Assembly: GCF_001570765.1 (NCBI RefSeq)
Contig: NZ_BCSH01000020.1
Coordinates: forward strand, 58,347-122,346
Length of the DNA: 64,000 nt
DNA from: Nocardiopsis listeri NBRC 13360
Lineage (GTDB): Bacteria > Actinomycetota > Actinomycetes > Streptosporangiales > Streptosporangiaceae
Direction of reading: 5' to 3'
Position 1 is the first letter of the stretch; each line of letters starts with the position of its first letter. The notes below the pieces were generated by a model. That model had not been told where the DNA came from. It did not search any database and saw only the letters and a list, made by a program, of their open reading frames with translations. Shown one piece after another: positions 26,337-35,119 of this stretch. The position numbers and the translations under genes were made by a program.

Positions 26337-28769
26337 CTACAGGTCGATGCCGACGATGTCCTCCGGACGCACCGGCGCGTGCGTGAGCGGGCGCCTGGTC
26401 GCGTCGCGCACCGCGGCCACGATCGCCGGGGTCGACGACAGCGTCGGCGGCTCGCCCGCGCCGCGCAGACCGTACGGAGCGTGCGGGTCGGGACGCTCCA
26501 ACACGTCGATGCGCATCGGCGGGGTGTCGAGGATGGTCGGGATGAGGTAGTCGGTGAAGGACGGGTTGCGGATCTCGCTGTCCTTGACCTGGATCTCCTC
26601 CATCAGCGCCAACCCCAGGCCCTGGGCTGAACCACCCTGGATCTGCCCGGCCAGCTGCTGCGGGTGCAGGATCTTGCCCACGTCCTGGACGGCGTCCAGG
26701 GCCACGACCTTCACCAGGCCCAGCTCCACGTCCACGTCCACCACGGCACGGTGCACGCACATGCCGAACTGGTTGTGCGAGTCTCCCTGCCCCAGGTCCG
26801 GGTCGATCATCTCGGTGGGTCGGTGGTGGTACTCACGGGTGTGCTCCACCACCTCGCCGCCCTGGGCGGACTCGCCCAGGAGGTCGGCCAGGGACACCAG
26901 CACACCGTCGGTGGCGGAGACGAGCTTGCCGCCGTCCAACGCCAACCCGGTGTCCTCGACCCCGGCCGGCACCAGGCCCTTGCGCCGGGCCAGCTCGAAC
27001 ACCTCGGCGCGCACCGACGCGCACGCCGTGCGCACCGCGCCACCGGTCATGTACGACTGGCGCGAGGCCGACGAGGAACCGGCCGAACCCACCTGGGTGT
27101 CGGAGGGCGCGATGACGACCTTCTCCACGCCCAGTTCGGTGCGGGCGATCTGGCCCTTGACGGTCACCAGCCCCTGGCCGACCTCCGCGGCCGCGGTGTG
27201 CACCAGCACCACCGGTTCGCCGTTGACGACCTCCAAACGGACACGGGCGGTGGAGTAGTCGTCGAACCCCTCGGAGAAGCACAGGTTCTTGAGGCCCACG
27301 CCGTACCCCACGCCGCGCACCACGCCCTCACCGCGAGTGGTTCCCGCCACGCCGCCGGGCAGGGTGCGCTGGTCGGTGGGATCCTCCAGCTCGGTGCGCT
27401 CCACCGGCATCGGCAGGTCACGGCATCGCTCCAACATCTCCGCCATGGGCAGCGGCATGTCGATCTCCTGGCCGGTGATGATCCGGGAGCCCTGCGCCAT
27501 GGCGTTCTTGACCCGAAGGTCCACCGGGTGCATGCCCAGCTTCTCCGCGAGCTTGTCCATCTGCGACTCATAACCGAAGCAGGCCTGCACCGCGCCGAAA
27601 CCGCGCATCGCCCCGCACGGCGGGTTGGTGGTGTACACCCCGTAGGCGTCCACCAGCACGTTCGGCACCTCATAGGGGCCGATGCCCAGGGAGGAGGCCA
27701 CGCCCACCACCGCGGGGGTGGCCGACGCGTACGCGCCGCCGTCCACGATGATCTCCAGGGTGGCGTACAGCAGGGTGCCGTCCGCCTTGGCGCCGTGCTC
27801 GTAGCGCATCTTGGCCGGGTGGCGGTGCACGTGCCCGTAGAAGGACTCCTCCCGGTTGTAGACGAACTTGACCGGCTTGCCGGTGTGCAGCGCCAGCATG
27901 CACGCGTGGATCTGCATGGACAGGTCCTCGCGGGCACCGAACGCGCCGCCCACGCCCGCCAGGGTCAGCCGCACCTTGTCCTGGGGCAACCCCAGGGCCG
28001 GCGCGATCTGCTTCTGGTCCACGTGCAGCCACTGGGTGGCCACGTACAGGTCCACCCCACCGTCCTCGGCCGGGACCGCCATACCCGACTCCGGGCCCAG
28101 GAACGCCTGGTCCTGCATGCCCACCTCGTACTCGGTGGCCACCACGGCGTCGGCCTCGGCGCGCAGTCGCTCCAGGGTCTTTTCCTGACCCTCCTTGGAA
28201 CCGGCCACGTCCACGAACGAGCCGGTACGGATGGGCTGGTAGCGCAGCCGGTTGCCGCTCTGGTTGAACTCGGGGTGCTCGGGCAACTCGCCCTTGTCGT
28301 GCACCAGTGGGTAGTCGGGGTCCAGGGCCGCGCGCCGGGAGTCGCTCACCGGGGCCAGCACCTCGTAGTCGACCTTGATGCGCTCCATCGCCCGCCGGGC
28401 GGTCTCGGGGTGGTCGGCGGCCACGATCGCCACCGACTCGCCCTTGTAGCGCACCTTGTCGAAGGCCAGCACCGGCTGGTCCTGGTGTTCCAGGCCGTAG
28501 CGCTTGGTGCCGGGGACGTCCTCATGGGTCAGCACCGCCTGCACACCGGGCACCTTGAGCGCCTCGGTGATGTCGATGCCGAGGATCCTGGCGTGCGGGT
28601 GGGGACTGCGCAGGGTGGCGCCCCACAGCATGTCCTCCATCCACATGTCCGACGAATAGGCGAATTCGCCGGTCACCTTCAGCGTGCCGTCCGGTCGGCG
28701 CGGGCTGGCGCCCACGCCGTCCTTGGTCGTGCTGGAAAGGTCCGTGACGGTACGGGTCGTCGCCGCCAT
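26337..28769 (-). CDS. xdhA: Xanthine dehydrogenase, molybdopterin subunit
   Basis: This 810-residue Moco-binding subunit has an N-terminal aldehyde-oxidase hammerhead domain (GTLKVTGEFAYSSDMW, GTKRYGLEHQDQPVLAFDKVRY as separate conserved stretches), then GVGGAFGARED, AMRGFGAVQACFGYESQMD, AAAEVGQGLVTV and the catalytic Glu in LRGAGEPPTLSS. It hydroxylates purines such as hypoxanthine and xanthine with the FAD and Fe-S subunits encoded upstream. ATG 28769 shares a base with the upstream stop (TGATG) and has GGAGGTGA before it, so translation is coupled. All key regions are intact. Confidence 0.88.
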   Translation of the reverse strand: MAATTRTVTDLSSTTKDGVGASPRRPDGTLKVTGEFAYSSDMWMEDMLWGATLRSPHPHARILGIDITEALKVPGVQAVLTHEDVPGTKRYGLEHQDQPVLAFDKVRYKGESVAIVAADHPETARRAMERIKVDYEVLAPVSDSRRAALDPDYPLVHDKGELPEHPEFNQSGNRLRYQPIRTGSFVDVAGSKEGQEKTLERLRAEADAVVATEYEVGMQDQAFLGPESGMAVPAEDGGVDLYVATQWLHVDQKQIAPALGLPQDKVRLTLAGVGGAFGAREDLSMQIHACMLALHTGKPVKFVYNREESFYGHVHRHPAKMRYEHGAKADGTLLYATLEIIVDGGAYASATPAVVGVASSLGIGPYEVPNVLVDAYGVYTTNPPCGAMRGFGAVQACFGYESQMDKLAEKLGMHPVDLRVKNAMAQGSRIITGQEIDMPLPMAEMLERCRDLPMPVERTELEDPTDQRTLPGGVAGTTRGEGVVRGVGYGVGLKNLCFSEGFDDYSTARVRLEVVNGEPVVLVHTAAAEVGQGLVTVKGQIARTELGVEKVVIAPSDTQVGSAGSSSASRQSYMTGGAVRTACASVRAEVFELARRKGLVPAGVEDTGLALDGGKLVSATDGVLVSLADLLGESAQGGEVVEHTREYHHRPTEMIDPDLGQGDSHNQFGMCVHRAVVDVDVELGLVKVVALDAVQDVGKILHPQQLAGQIQGGSAQGLGLALMEEIQVKDSEIRNPSFTDYLIPTILDTPPMRIDVLERPDPHAPYGLRGAGEPPTLSSTPAIVAAVRDATRRPLTHAPVRPEDIVGIDL

Positions 28770-30127
28770 CAGCGGCTCACCTCCTGGGTCAGACTCCGGT
28801 GTGCGGCGCGGCCGCGCGCGGCGGCGCTCTGGGCCGACAAAGTGCGCATTTCGCCGTGGTCGACGACGGTGTTCCCGCCGACGAGCAGGCGCTCCAGGGG
28901 CGGCGTGGGACCGAACACCATCGCCACCACCGGGTCGTCGATGACGTCGTGGCCGAACCCGTCCACCCGCCACAGGGCCAGGTCGGCGAGCTTGCCCACC
29001 GACAACGACCCCAGTTCGCGGTCGCGGCCCAGCACCCGGGCGCCACCCAGCGTGGCCATCTCCAGGGACTGTCGAGCGGTGAGGGCCTGGGGCCCCTTGC
29101 GGGCCCGGGCCATCAGCAGGGCCTGATGCATCTCGCCGGCCATCGAGGTCAGCTCGCTGGATGCGGGGCCGTCCACACCCAGACCGACCTTGGCGCCGGC
29201 CTCCAACAGTTCGGTCACCCGGCAGATACCCGCGCCAAGGCGGGCGTTGGAGGTGGGGCAGTGCGCCACACCGGTGCCGGTGGCCGCGATCCGACCGATC
29301 GCGGCGTCCGACAGGTGCACCGCGTGCGCGAACCACACGTCATCGCCCAGCCAGCCCAGCTTCTCGGCGTACTCCACGGGGGTGCACCCGAACTCGGCCA
29401 GGCACTTCTCCTCCTCGTCGAGGGTCTCGGCCAGGTGGGTGTGCAGCCGCACACCCTTGTCGCGGGCCAACGTCGCGGCGTCGACCATCAACTCCCGGGA
29501 GACCGAGAACGGTGAGCAGGGGGCCACCGCGATCCGGGTCATGGAGTCGAAGGAGGTGTCGTGGTAGGTGTCGATCGCCTCGGCGGTACCCGACAGGGCA
29601 CCCGCCAAGGACTCCACGACACTGTCCGGGGGAAGGCCGCCCTGGCTGTGGCCGCGGTCCATCGAACCGCGCGCCAGGTCCAGACGAATACCCACCTCGC
29701 GGGCGGCCTCGACCTCGGCCGCCACGATGTCGCCGCGCCCCGCCGGGTAGATGTAGTGGTGGTCCGAGGCGGTCGTGCAGCCCGACAGCGCCAGGTGGGC
29801 CAGCCCGGCCGAGGTCGTCCCGGACACCACCTCGGCGTCCAGACGGTGCCAGATCTCGTAGGAACCCACCAACCACTCGAAGAGGGTGCCGTCGGCGAAC
29901 AGGCCCTGGGTCGCCCACTGGTAGAGGTGGTTGTGCGTGTTGACCAGACCGGGGGTGACCACGCACCCGCGACCGTCGATCCGCTCGAAGTCTCCCTCCA
30001 CGACGGGGGCGGGGCCGGTGCCCACCGCGGCGATGCGTCCGTCGCGCACCACGACGTGACCGTCGGCGTACTCGGGGCCGTCCACCGTCACCACGTGGGC
30101 GCCCTCGATCACGATGACCCTGCTCAT
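28769..30127 (-). CDS. Amidohydrolase: 8-oxoguanine deaminase / guanine-type deaminase
   Basis: This 452-residue TIM-barrel metal hydrolase shows all metal residues: HxH in GLVNTHNHLYQWATQG, RLHTHLAE, FAHAVHL and GVDGPASSE. The N- and C-terminal strands form the usual composite beta-sandwich. It belongs to the subgroup with 8-oxoguanine deaminase and hydroxy-triazine hydrolases. Sitting between xdhC and xdhA, it probably deaminates guanine or 8-oxoguanine to feed xanthine or urate into the pathway. ATG 30127 overlaps the previous stop as ATGA. Confidence 0.83.
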   Translation of the reverse strand: MSRVIVIEGAHVVTVDGPEYADGHVVVRDGRIAAVGTGPAPVVEGDFERIDGRGCVVTPGLVNTHNHLYQWATQGLFADGTLFEWLVGSYEIWHRLDAEVVSGTTSAGLAHLALSGCTTASDHHYIYPAGRGDIVAAEVEAAREVGIRLDLARGSMDRGHSQGGLPPDSVVESLAGALSGTAEAIDTYHDTSFDSMTRIAVAPCSPFSVSRELMVDAATLARDKGVRLHTHLAETLDEEEKCLAEFGCTPVEYAEKLGWLGDDVWFAHAVHLSDAAIGRIAATGTGVAHCPTSNARLGAGICRVTELLEAGAKVGLGVDGPASSELTSMAGEMHQALLMARARKGPQALTARQSLEMATLGGARVLGRDRELGSLSVGKLADLALWRVDGFGHDVIDDPVVAMVFGPTPPLERLLVGGNTVVDHGEMRTLSAQSAAARGRAAHRSLTQEVSR

Positions 30128-30639
30128 GAGGCGCTCCCGGCCTCGGCACGGCGCTCGGCGGCGAGGTGCACCGCGTCGATGATCTTCTCGTACCCGGTGC
30201 AACGGCACAGGTTGCCGGCCAGGGCCTCACGGATCTCGGCGTCGGCCGGGGCGTCCTTGCCGGCGCCCACGGTGCGCTCCAGCAGGTCGTCGGTCTGCAC
30301 CAACAGGCCGGGGGTGCAAAAGCCGCACTGCACGGCGCCCGCCGCCACGAACGCCTCCTGAACGTCGCCCAGGGTACGGTCACCGCCCTTGCCCGGCTCC
30401 TTGGCCAGCCCCTCCACGGTGCCGACCTCGCGGCCCTCGGCCTGCCCGGCGGCGATCATGCACGAACACGCGGTCACACCGTCGAAGTAGACCGTGCACG
30501 ACCCGCATTCGCCCTGTTCGCAGGCGTTCTTGCTGCCCGGGAGCCCCAAGCGCTCCCGCAGCACGTACAACAGGCTCTCGCCCGGCCAGACGTTGTCGGC
30601 GGTGACGTCCTCACCGTTGACCTTGAAATTCACGCGCAT
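30124..30639 (-). CDS. xdhC: Xanthine dehydrogenase, 2Fe-2S subunit
   Basis: This 171-residue protein has both 2Fe-2S sites: NACEQGECGSCTVYFDG with the next Cys in TACSC, and QCGFCTPG with NLCRCTGYEKI. Length and layout match stand-alone XdhC/CoxS subunits, in contrast to the fused version at 20.6-23.2 kb. ATG 30639 lies inside the end of xdhB (10-nt overlap) with AAGGAG about 8-9 nt upstream. It shuttles electrons from Moco to FAD. Confidence 0.9.
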   Translation of the reverse strand: MRVNFKVNGEDVTADNVWPGESLLYVLRERLGLPGSKNACEQGECGSCTVYFDGVTACSCMIAAGQAEGREVGTVEGLAKEPGKGGDRTLGDVQEAFVAAGAVQCGFCTPGLLVQTDDLLERTVGAGKDAPADAEIREALAGNLCRCTGYEKIIDAVHLAAERRAEAGSAS

Positions 30640-31499
30640 CGTGAGGACTCCTTCCGGTAGTCGGTGACGGACCAGCTCAGGGCACGGCGGGCCATGACCG
30701 ACAGGGCGTGCTTGCGGTAGTCGGCGCTGCCGCGCTGGTCGTCGATGGGACGGGCGGCCGCGGCCACCAGATCACCGAAACGGCGCACCACGGACTCGGC
30801 CAGGGGACGACCGTCCTCCCAGTCGAACTCGGCCTCCAAGAACTCCTCGGCGGTCTCGGCGCGCAGCGGGGTCGGCCCGGCCGAGCCCACCCCGGTGCCC
30901 ACCTTCCGGTTGTCGGTGTCCAACGCCAGCGAGAAGGAGGTCACGGCGATGACCATGGCGTTGCGGGTTCCGATCTTGGCGAACTGTTGCGGCCCGGTGG
31001 CGCGCGGAAGCAGGATCGCGGTGATCAGCTCGTCCTCGGCCAGGGCCGTCTTGCGCAACGACAGGTAGAAGTCGCGCGCCTTGACCCTGCGGGTGCCGCG
31101 CACCGACGCCACCTCGATCTCGGCGTCCGTGGCCAGCAGCGGCGGATGCGACTCCCCGGCGGGGGAGGCCCCGCCCAGGTTGCCGCCCACGGTGCCTCGG
31201 TTGCGGATCTGTGGGGAGGCCACCGAACGGGAGGCCTTGGCCAACGCCGGCGCGGCACCGCTCAGGTGCTCGATGACCTTGGTGTAGGGGACCCCGGCGC
31301 CCAACCGGGTGTGGTCACTGTCGGTGCCCCACTCGGTCAGCTCCGGGACCCGGGTCAGGTCGATCAGGGCCGGAGGTCGGCTCTTGTCGAAGTTCAAGGC
31401 CACCATCACGTCGGTGCCGCCCATGATGGGCACACCGTCGGGGTGGGCGCTCCTGGCCTCTAGGGCCTCCACCAACGTGGAGGGCCTCAGGAATTCCAT
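30630..31499 (-). CDS. xdhB: Xanthine dehydrogenase, FAD subunit
   Basis: This 289-residue FAD-binding subunit has PIMGGTDVMVALN near residue 25 and RNRGTVGGNLGGASPAGESHPPLL near 98. It lacks the four-cysteine loop of the FAD subunit at 19.6 kb, so no extra Fe-S cluster is expected. It is the first gene of the purine operon, and ATG 31499 faces the pucR promoter region. It reoxidises the enzyme with NAD+ or another acceptor. Confidence 0.87.
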   Translation of the reverse strand: MEFLRPSTLVEALEARSAHPDGVPIMGGTDVMVALNFDKSRPPALIDLTRVPELTEWGTDSDHTRLGAGVPYTKVIEHLSGAAPALAKASRSVASPQIRNRGTVGGNLGGASPAGESHPPLLATDAEIEVASVRGTRRVKARDFYLSLRKTALAEDELITAILLPRATGPQQFAKIGTRNAMVIAVTSFSLALDTDNRKVGTGVGSAGPTPLRAETAEEFLEAEFDWEDGRPLAESVVRRFGDLVAAAARPIDDQRGSADYRKHALSVMARRALSWSVTDYRKESSRCA

Positions 31500-31811
31500 G
31501 CTCGTCCTCGTCCTGCGCTGTGGTCCGGCCGCGTCCTGGTCGACGCGGACCTTCGATGGAACCGGCGATCTCGGTTACTAGGGGGCGATCCTGTGAAGTA
31601 CACCACTCGAAATCCAGACCAGACCAGGCGTCGATGACATGAAGTGACCTGGGAACGAACAGCGTTCGTTGGTCGTTTCCTCCAAATGACATCGGTGAGA
31701 ACATCGAGGGACCCGGCTCCAGTGCCCGACACGCTCATCGTGGGACACACTGTGTCCTGAGCCGGAGCCATCCCCGGTGGAGACACGCCCACACGAACAC
31801 GAAGGAAGTCC
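31500..31811. promoter_or_regulatory. Divergent xdhB/pucR regulatory region
   Basis: This 312-nt region with no gene carries two perfect palindromes: AACGAAC-AGC-GTTCGTT (31654-31670) and GGACACA-C-TGTGTCC (31743-31757). Both are plausible PucR sites. The second shares the TGTCC/GGACA half-site seen upstream of the other PucR gene at 12.3 kb. Confidence 0.55.
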
Positions 31812-33392
31812 ATGCAGATCAGTGACCTGATCGCCGTCAAGAGACTGCACCTGCGGTTCCTGGCGGGGGCGGAGCACGCCCACCGCGACATCCGGTGGGC
31901 CTACACCACTGACCTGCTCGAACCCGCGCGCTACCTGCGCGGCGGCGAATTCGTACTCACGGGCATGATGTGGCGTACCAGGCCCGAGGACTCCGAGACC
32001 TTCGTGGCCTCGATCCTGAGCGCGGGCGCCGTGGCCGTGGGCGCCGGAACCGCCCTGGGCGAGATCCCCGACGACCTCATCACCGCCTGTCGCGCCCACG
32101 ACGTGCCCCTCGTGGAGATCCCCGCGGAGACCTCCTTCGGAGCGGTCACCGAAGAGGTCCTGCGTTCACTTACCCAACGCCGCTTCACCACCATCGCCGA
32201 GACCCGCGACCGGCACCGTCGCCTCATGGCCGACGTCGCCTCCGGAGCAGACTTCCCCGGGGCGTTCGCCGCGGCCGCGACCCAGGCCGGACTCCGCGCC
32301 TGGGTGCTCTCCTCCACCGGCCGCACCATCGCCTCCGTCGAGGACCCGCTCACGGCCGGGGAACGTGAACACCTCGCCGCCAAAGCCCTCACCTGGTCCT
32401 CCTTTCCCCACGGCACCCGGCTTCCAGGAGAGAACAACGGCGGCCGCGCCGTCACCGTCCTTCCCGTGCGGGCCAAGGAGTCCCACCCGCTCTCCGGTTG
32501 GCTGCTGGTGGTCACCGGCGACCACACCGACTGGAGCGAGGAGGTGCACGAGACCGTCGCCGAACTCGTCTCCATCGGCGTCCTGGCCCGCAGCCGCGAG
32601 GAGGAACGCGCCCTGACCACGGCCCGGCACCTGGAGGGCCTGCCGCGCCTGCTCGCCGCCCAGCGCTTCGACGAGGTCACCGCGCTGCTGAGCGGCACCG
32701 GCGACAGACCCGCACCCGAGGACCGCTCCCACGTGGTGGTCAGCGCCATGATGCTGCCCGAACCCCGGGTGCCCGACCTGGCCCGCCGTGTGGTCGCCGA
32801 ACTGGTCACCGACCACCCCGGCGCCGTCGTCACCGGCGACAACGACGCCCTGGCGGTCATCCCGGTGGGTGGCACCGACGAACAGGCCCGAGCCCGGGGC
32901 GAGGCCCTGCGCACCGAGCTCGTCCACCGCGCCCGGGTCCTGGAACCCGGCCTGCTCGACTACCGGTTGGCCATCGGCCTGAGCTCCGCCGCCCGCGGTA
33001 TCGGCGAACTGCGCGGCGCCGCCGTGGAGGCCCGCCACGCCCGTCGCCTGGCCGAACTACGCGGCGGACGCTCCCGCGTCATCGCCGGAGCCGAGATCGA
33101 CTCCCACGAACTGTTGCTGGCCTCGGTCCCCGAGGAGGTACAGACCTCCTACCGCGAACGCCTCCTGGGCCCGCTCATCGTCTACGATCGCGACCACCGC
33201 TCCGAGCTGGTGGAGACCCTGGAACGGTTCCTGGACCACTCCGGTTCCTGGCAGCGCTGCGCCGCCGCCATGCACGTCCACGTCAACACCCTGCGCTACC
33301 GCATCGGCCGGGTAGAGGAGCTGACCGGGCGCGACCTGAGCAACCTCGAACATCGCGTCGACCTGTTCCTGGCGCTCAAACTGCGCGACTGA
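31812..33392 (+). CDS. pucR: PucR-family regulator of the purine locus
   Basis: This 526-residue protein has the PucR domain at the N-terminus (YLRGGEFVLTGMMWR, VPLVEIPAETSFGAVTEEV), a middle GGDEF-like CdaR region (LLDYRLAIGLSSAARGIGELRGAAVEARHA as its core) and a C-terminal HTH_30 (FLDHSGSWQRCAAAMHVHVNTLRYRIGRVEE). It has AAGGAAG before ATG 31812. In Bacillus PucR controls purine breakdown, and the divergent xdhB-xdhC-deaminase-xdhA genes are the expected target here. Confidence 0.9.
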   Translation: MQISDLIAVKRLHLRFLAGAEHAHRDIRWAYTTDLLEPARYLRGGEFVLTGMMWRTRPEDSETFVASILSAGAVAVGAGTALGEIPDDLITACRAHDVPLVEIPAETSFGAVTEEVLRSLTQRRFTTIAETRDRHRRLMADVASGADFPGAFAAAATQAGLRAWVLSSTGRTIASVEDPLTAGEREHLAAKALTWSSFPHGTRLPGENNGGRAVTVLPVRAKESHPLSGWLLVVTGDHTDWSEEVHETVAELVSIGVLARSREEERALTTARHLEGLPRLLAAQRFDEVTALLSGTGDRPAPEDRSHVVVSAMMLPEPRVPDLARRVVAELVTDHPGAVVTGDNDALAVIPVGGTDEQARARGEALRTELVHRARVLEPGLLDYRLAIGLSSAARGIGELRGAAVEARHARRLAELRGGRSRVIAGAEIDSHELLLASVPEEVQTSYRERLLGPLIVYDRDHRSELVETLERFLDHSGSWQRCAAAMHVHVNTLRYRIGRVEELTGRDLSNLEHRVDLFLALKLRD

Positions 33393-33416
33393 ACGCGTTC
33401 TGTCACCGGCCGGGTC

Positions 33417-33422
33417 TAGGGT
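33417..33422 (+). promoter_or_regulatory. -10 box TAGGGT, leaderless pentapeptide gene
   Basis: TAGGGT is followed by 7 nt and GTG 33430 with no Shine-Dalgarno. Confidence 0.6.
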
Positions 33423-33429
33423 TCGGTGC

Positions 33430-34134
33430 GTGAGCACCGACCTTCTCGCCGAGACCGAGATCACCGACGCCGACCTGTCCGAACTCGACCTGCGTGACGC
33501 CCTGGCCGAGGACCCGGGCACCCCTCGGATCCTGACCCGCTGCGACCTGAGCGGGGCCGACCTGCGCGACGCCCACCTGGTGGACGCCCGCCTGGTCGAC
33601 TGCAGGTTGGACGGCGCCCGCCTGGAACATGCGGTGTTGGAGGGAGCGGTGGTGACCGGTGGCGGTGCCTCGGGTGCTTTCCTGAACCACTCCGACTGCA
33701 CCGACGCCCGCTTCGAGCGTGTGGACCTGGCCAACACCCGTTGGCAGGGCGCCCTGCTCACCGACACCGCCTTCCACGGCTGCCGGATGACCGGCGCGGG
33801 CCTGAACTCGCTGCGCGGCATCGGCTACACCTTCGCCCAGTGCAACCTCATGCTGGCCCGCTGCAAGGGGATCGTCCTGCGCGGACAGACCCTGGAGGGT
33901 CTGCGCATGGACGAGGCCGACCTGGCGGCGGCCGACCTGCGCGAGACGGTGTGGGTGGAGTCGCGCCTGCGCGGCGCGCACCTGGTGGGCGCGAAGTTCG
34001 CCGGGGCCGACCTGCGCGGCGCGGACCTGGGGGAGGTGTCCCTGGAACAGGCCGGTTACCTCAGGGGAGCGACGATCGGCCCGGTCCAGGCCGGGCTGAT
34101 CCTGGCCTCCTTGGGCATCACCGTCGCCGAGTAG
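33430..34134 (+). CDS. Pentapeptide-repeat protein
   Basis: This 234-residue protein is built from A(D/N)LXX repeats, e.g. LSGADLRDAHLVDARLVDC near residue 40 and FAGADLRGADLGEVSLEQA near 195, with less regular turns in between. Such proteins fold as a right-handed square beta-helix. Some mimic DNA and protect gyrase, as MfpA and Qnr do, but many have unknown roles and nothing here identifies a target. Its start is set by a leaderless -10 box. The 3' end overlaps the convergent NmrA-type gene by 17 nt. Confidence 0.85.
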   Translation: MSTDLLAETEITDADLSELDLRDALAEDPGTPRILTRCDLSGADLRDAHLVDARLVDCRLDGARLEHAVLEGAVVTGGGASGAFLNHSDCTDARFERVDLANTRWQGALLTDTAFHGCRMTGAGLNSLRGIGYTFAQCNLMLARCKGIVLRGQTLEGLRMDEADLAAADLRETVWVESRLRGAHLVGAKFAGADLRGADLGEVSLEQAGYLRGATIGPVQAGLILASLGITVAE

Positions 34135-35038
34135 ACGGCCACGGGGGCGGGGCGCACGAGGCCTCGCCCCCGTGAGGAATCGACCCCTTCCAGGTCCCGG
34201 TGGTGAAGGCGTCCACGACGTGGTCGGCGAAGTAGTCGCGGGGCTCGCGTCCCAACGCCTCCAGGACCCCGGGGGAAGGACTCTCCTCCCGACCGTTGGC
34301 GATGGCCGAGAGCGAGGAGACCATCAGGAGCGCGTCCTGGCGCGACCAACCGGCCGCCATCCGTTCGTCGACGTAGTCCCGCGCCGACACCGCCTCATAG
34401 CGCACCGGGCGCCCCAGTGCGGCGGAGATCTCGGTGGCCGCCTCGTCCAGGGTCAGGGCGCGCGGGCCGCTGAGCTCGTAGACGCGTCCGTGGTGGCCGT
34501 CCTCGGTGAGCGCGGCCACCGCGACGGCGGCGATGTCCTCGGCGTCGATCCAGGCCGCGGCCCCCTCCCCGGCGGGCAGCCGCAGCACCCCCTCACGCAA
34601 TCCGTCGGCCAGCAGCCCCTCGTCGAAGTTCTGCGCGAACCACCCCGGGCGCAGGATCGTCCACTCCAGACCGCTCGCGCGCACGGCCTCCTCGCTCAAC
34701 AGGTGCGTGACGGGTTCGTCCACACCCTCGAAGTAACCGGGGCGATCCGCCCCGCGCGCGGACAACAACACGATCCGCTCCACCCCGTGCGCCACCGCCC
34801 GCTCAATGAACGCCTCGGTCAGCGGCTCGGGGTCGTACTGCACCAGGTACACCGACGCCGCTCCGTCCAGGACCCGATCCCAGGTGCTCCGGTCCTGCCA
34901 GTCCAAGCGCCACTCCGAGGAGCGCGAGGCCGCCCGTGTGGGCACCCCCAGATCCCGCAGCCCCGCCAGGACCCGTCGTCCGGTCATTCCGCTCGCGCCG
35001 GTCACCAGGACCGGTCGCCGTGTCGTGTTCTCGGCCAT
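34118..35038 (-). CDS. NmrA-like NAD(P)-binding reductase
   Basis: This 306-residue atypical SDR has a Rossmann motif VLVTGASGMTGRRVLAGL at the N-terminus, IVLLSARGAD, and the NmrA-type YVDERMAAGWSRQDA segment. It resembles quinone or azo-dye reductases and NmrA redox sensors. ATG 35038 follows a long open frame, but only this start gives the normal Rossmann N-terminus. The last 20 or so codons run into the neighbour's terminator and are unlike the family, so the original stop may have been lost. It is divergent from an AraC regulator 81 nt away. Confidence 0.8.
   Translation of the reverse strand: MAENTTRRPVLVTGASGMTGRRVLAGLRDLGVPTRAASRSSEWRLDWQDRSTWDRVLDGAASVYLVQYDPEPLTEAFIERAVAHGVERIVLLSARGADRPGYFEGVDEPVTHLLSEEAVRASGLEWTILRPGWFAQNFDEGLLADGLREGVLRLPAGEGAAAWIDAEDIAAVAVAALTEDGHHGRVYELSGPRALTLDEAATEISAALGRPVRYEAVSARDYVDERMAAGWSRQDALLMVSSLSAIANGREESPSPGVLEALGREPRDYFADHVVDAFTTGTWKGSIPHGGEASCAPPPWPSTRRR
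34140..34174. terminator. Hairpin after pentapeptide gene
   Basis: A 14-bp stem with one G-U pair (34140-34153 with 34161-34174) and a 7-nt loop lies 6 nt past the pentapeptide stop, within the tail of the convergent NmrA-type ORF. Confidence 0.7.
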
Positions 35039-35083
35039 GCCTCGAGTCAACACCGCATCGGTGAGACCTTCCATGGCCGAAAA

Positions 35084-35112
35084 GCTCGAATCGATATCCG
35101 AGCGTCTACGAT
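35084..35112 (+). promoter_or_regulatory. Near-palindrome and -10 box of araC-type gene
   Basis: GCTCGAAT...ATCCGAGC (35084-35103) is a nearly symmetric 20-mer centred on ATCGAT. TACGAT at 35107-35112 is a -10 box 7 nt before ATG 35120, implying a leaderless mRNA under local control. Confidence 0.5.
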
Positions 35113-35119
35113 GCGGGGC

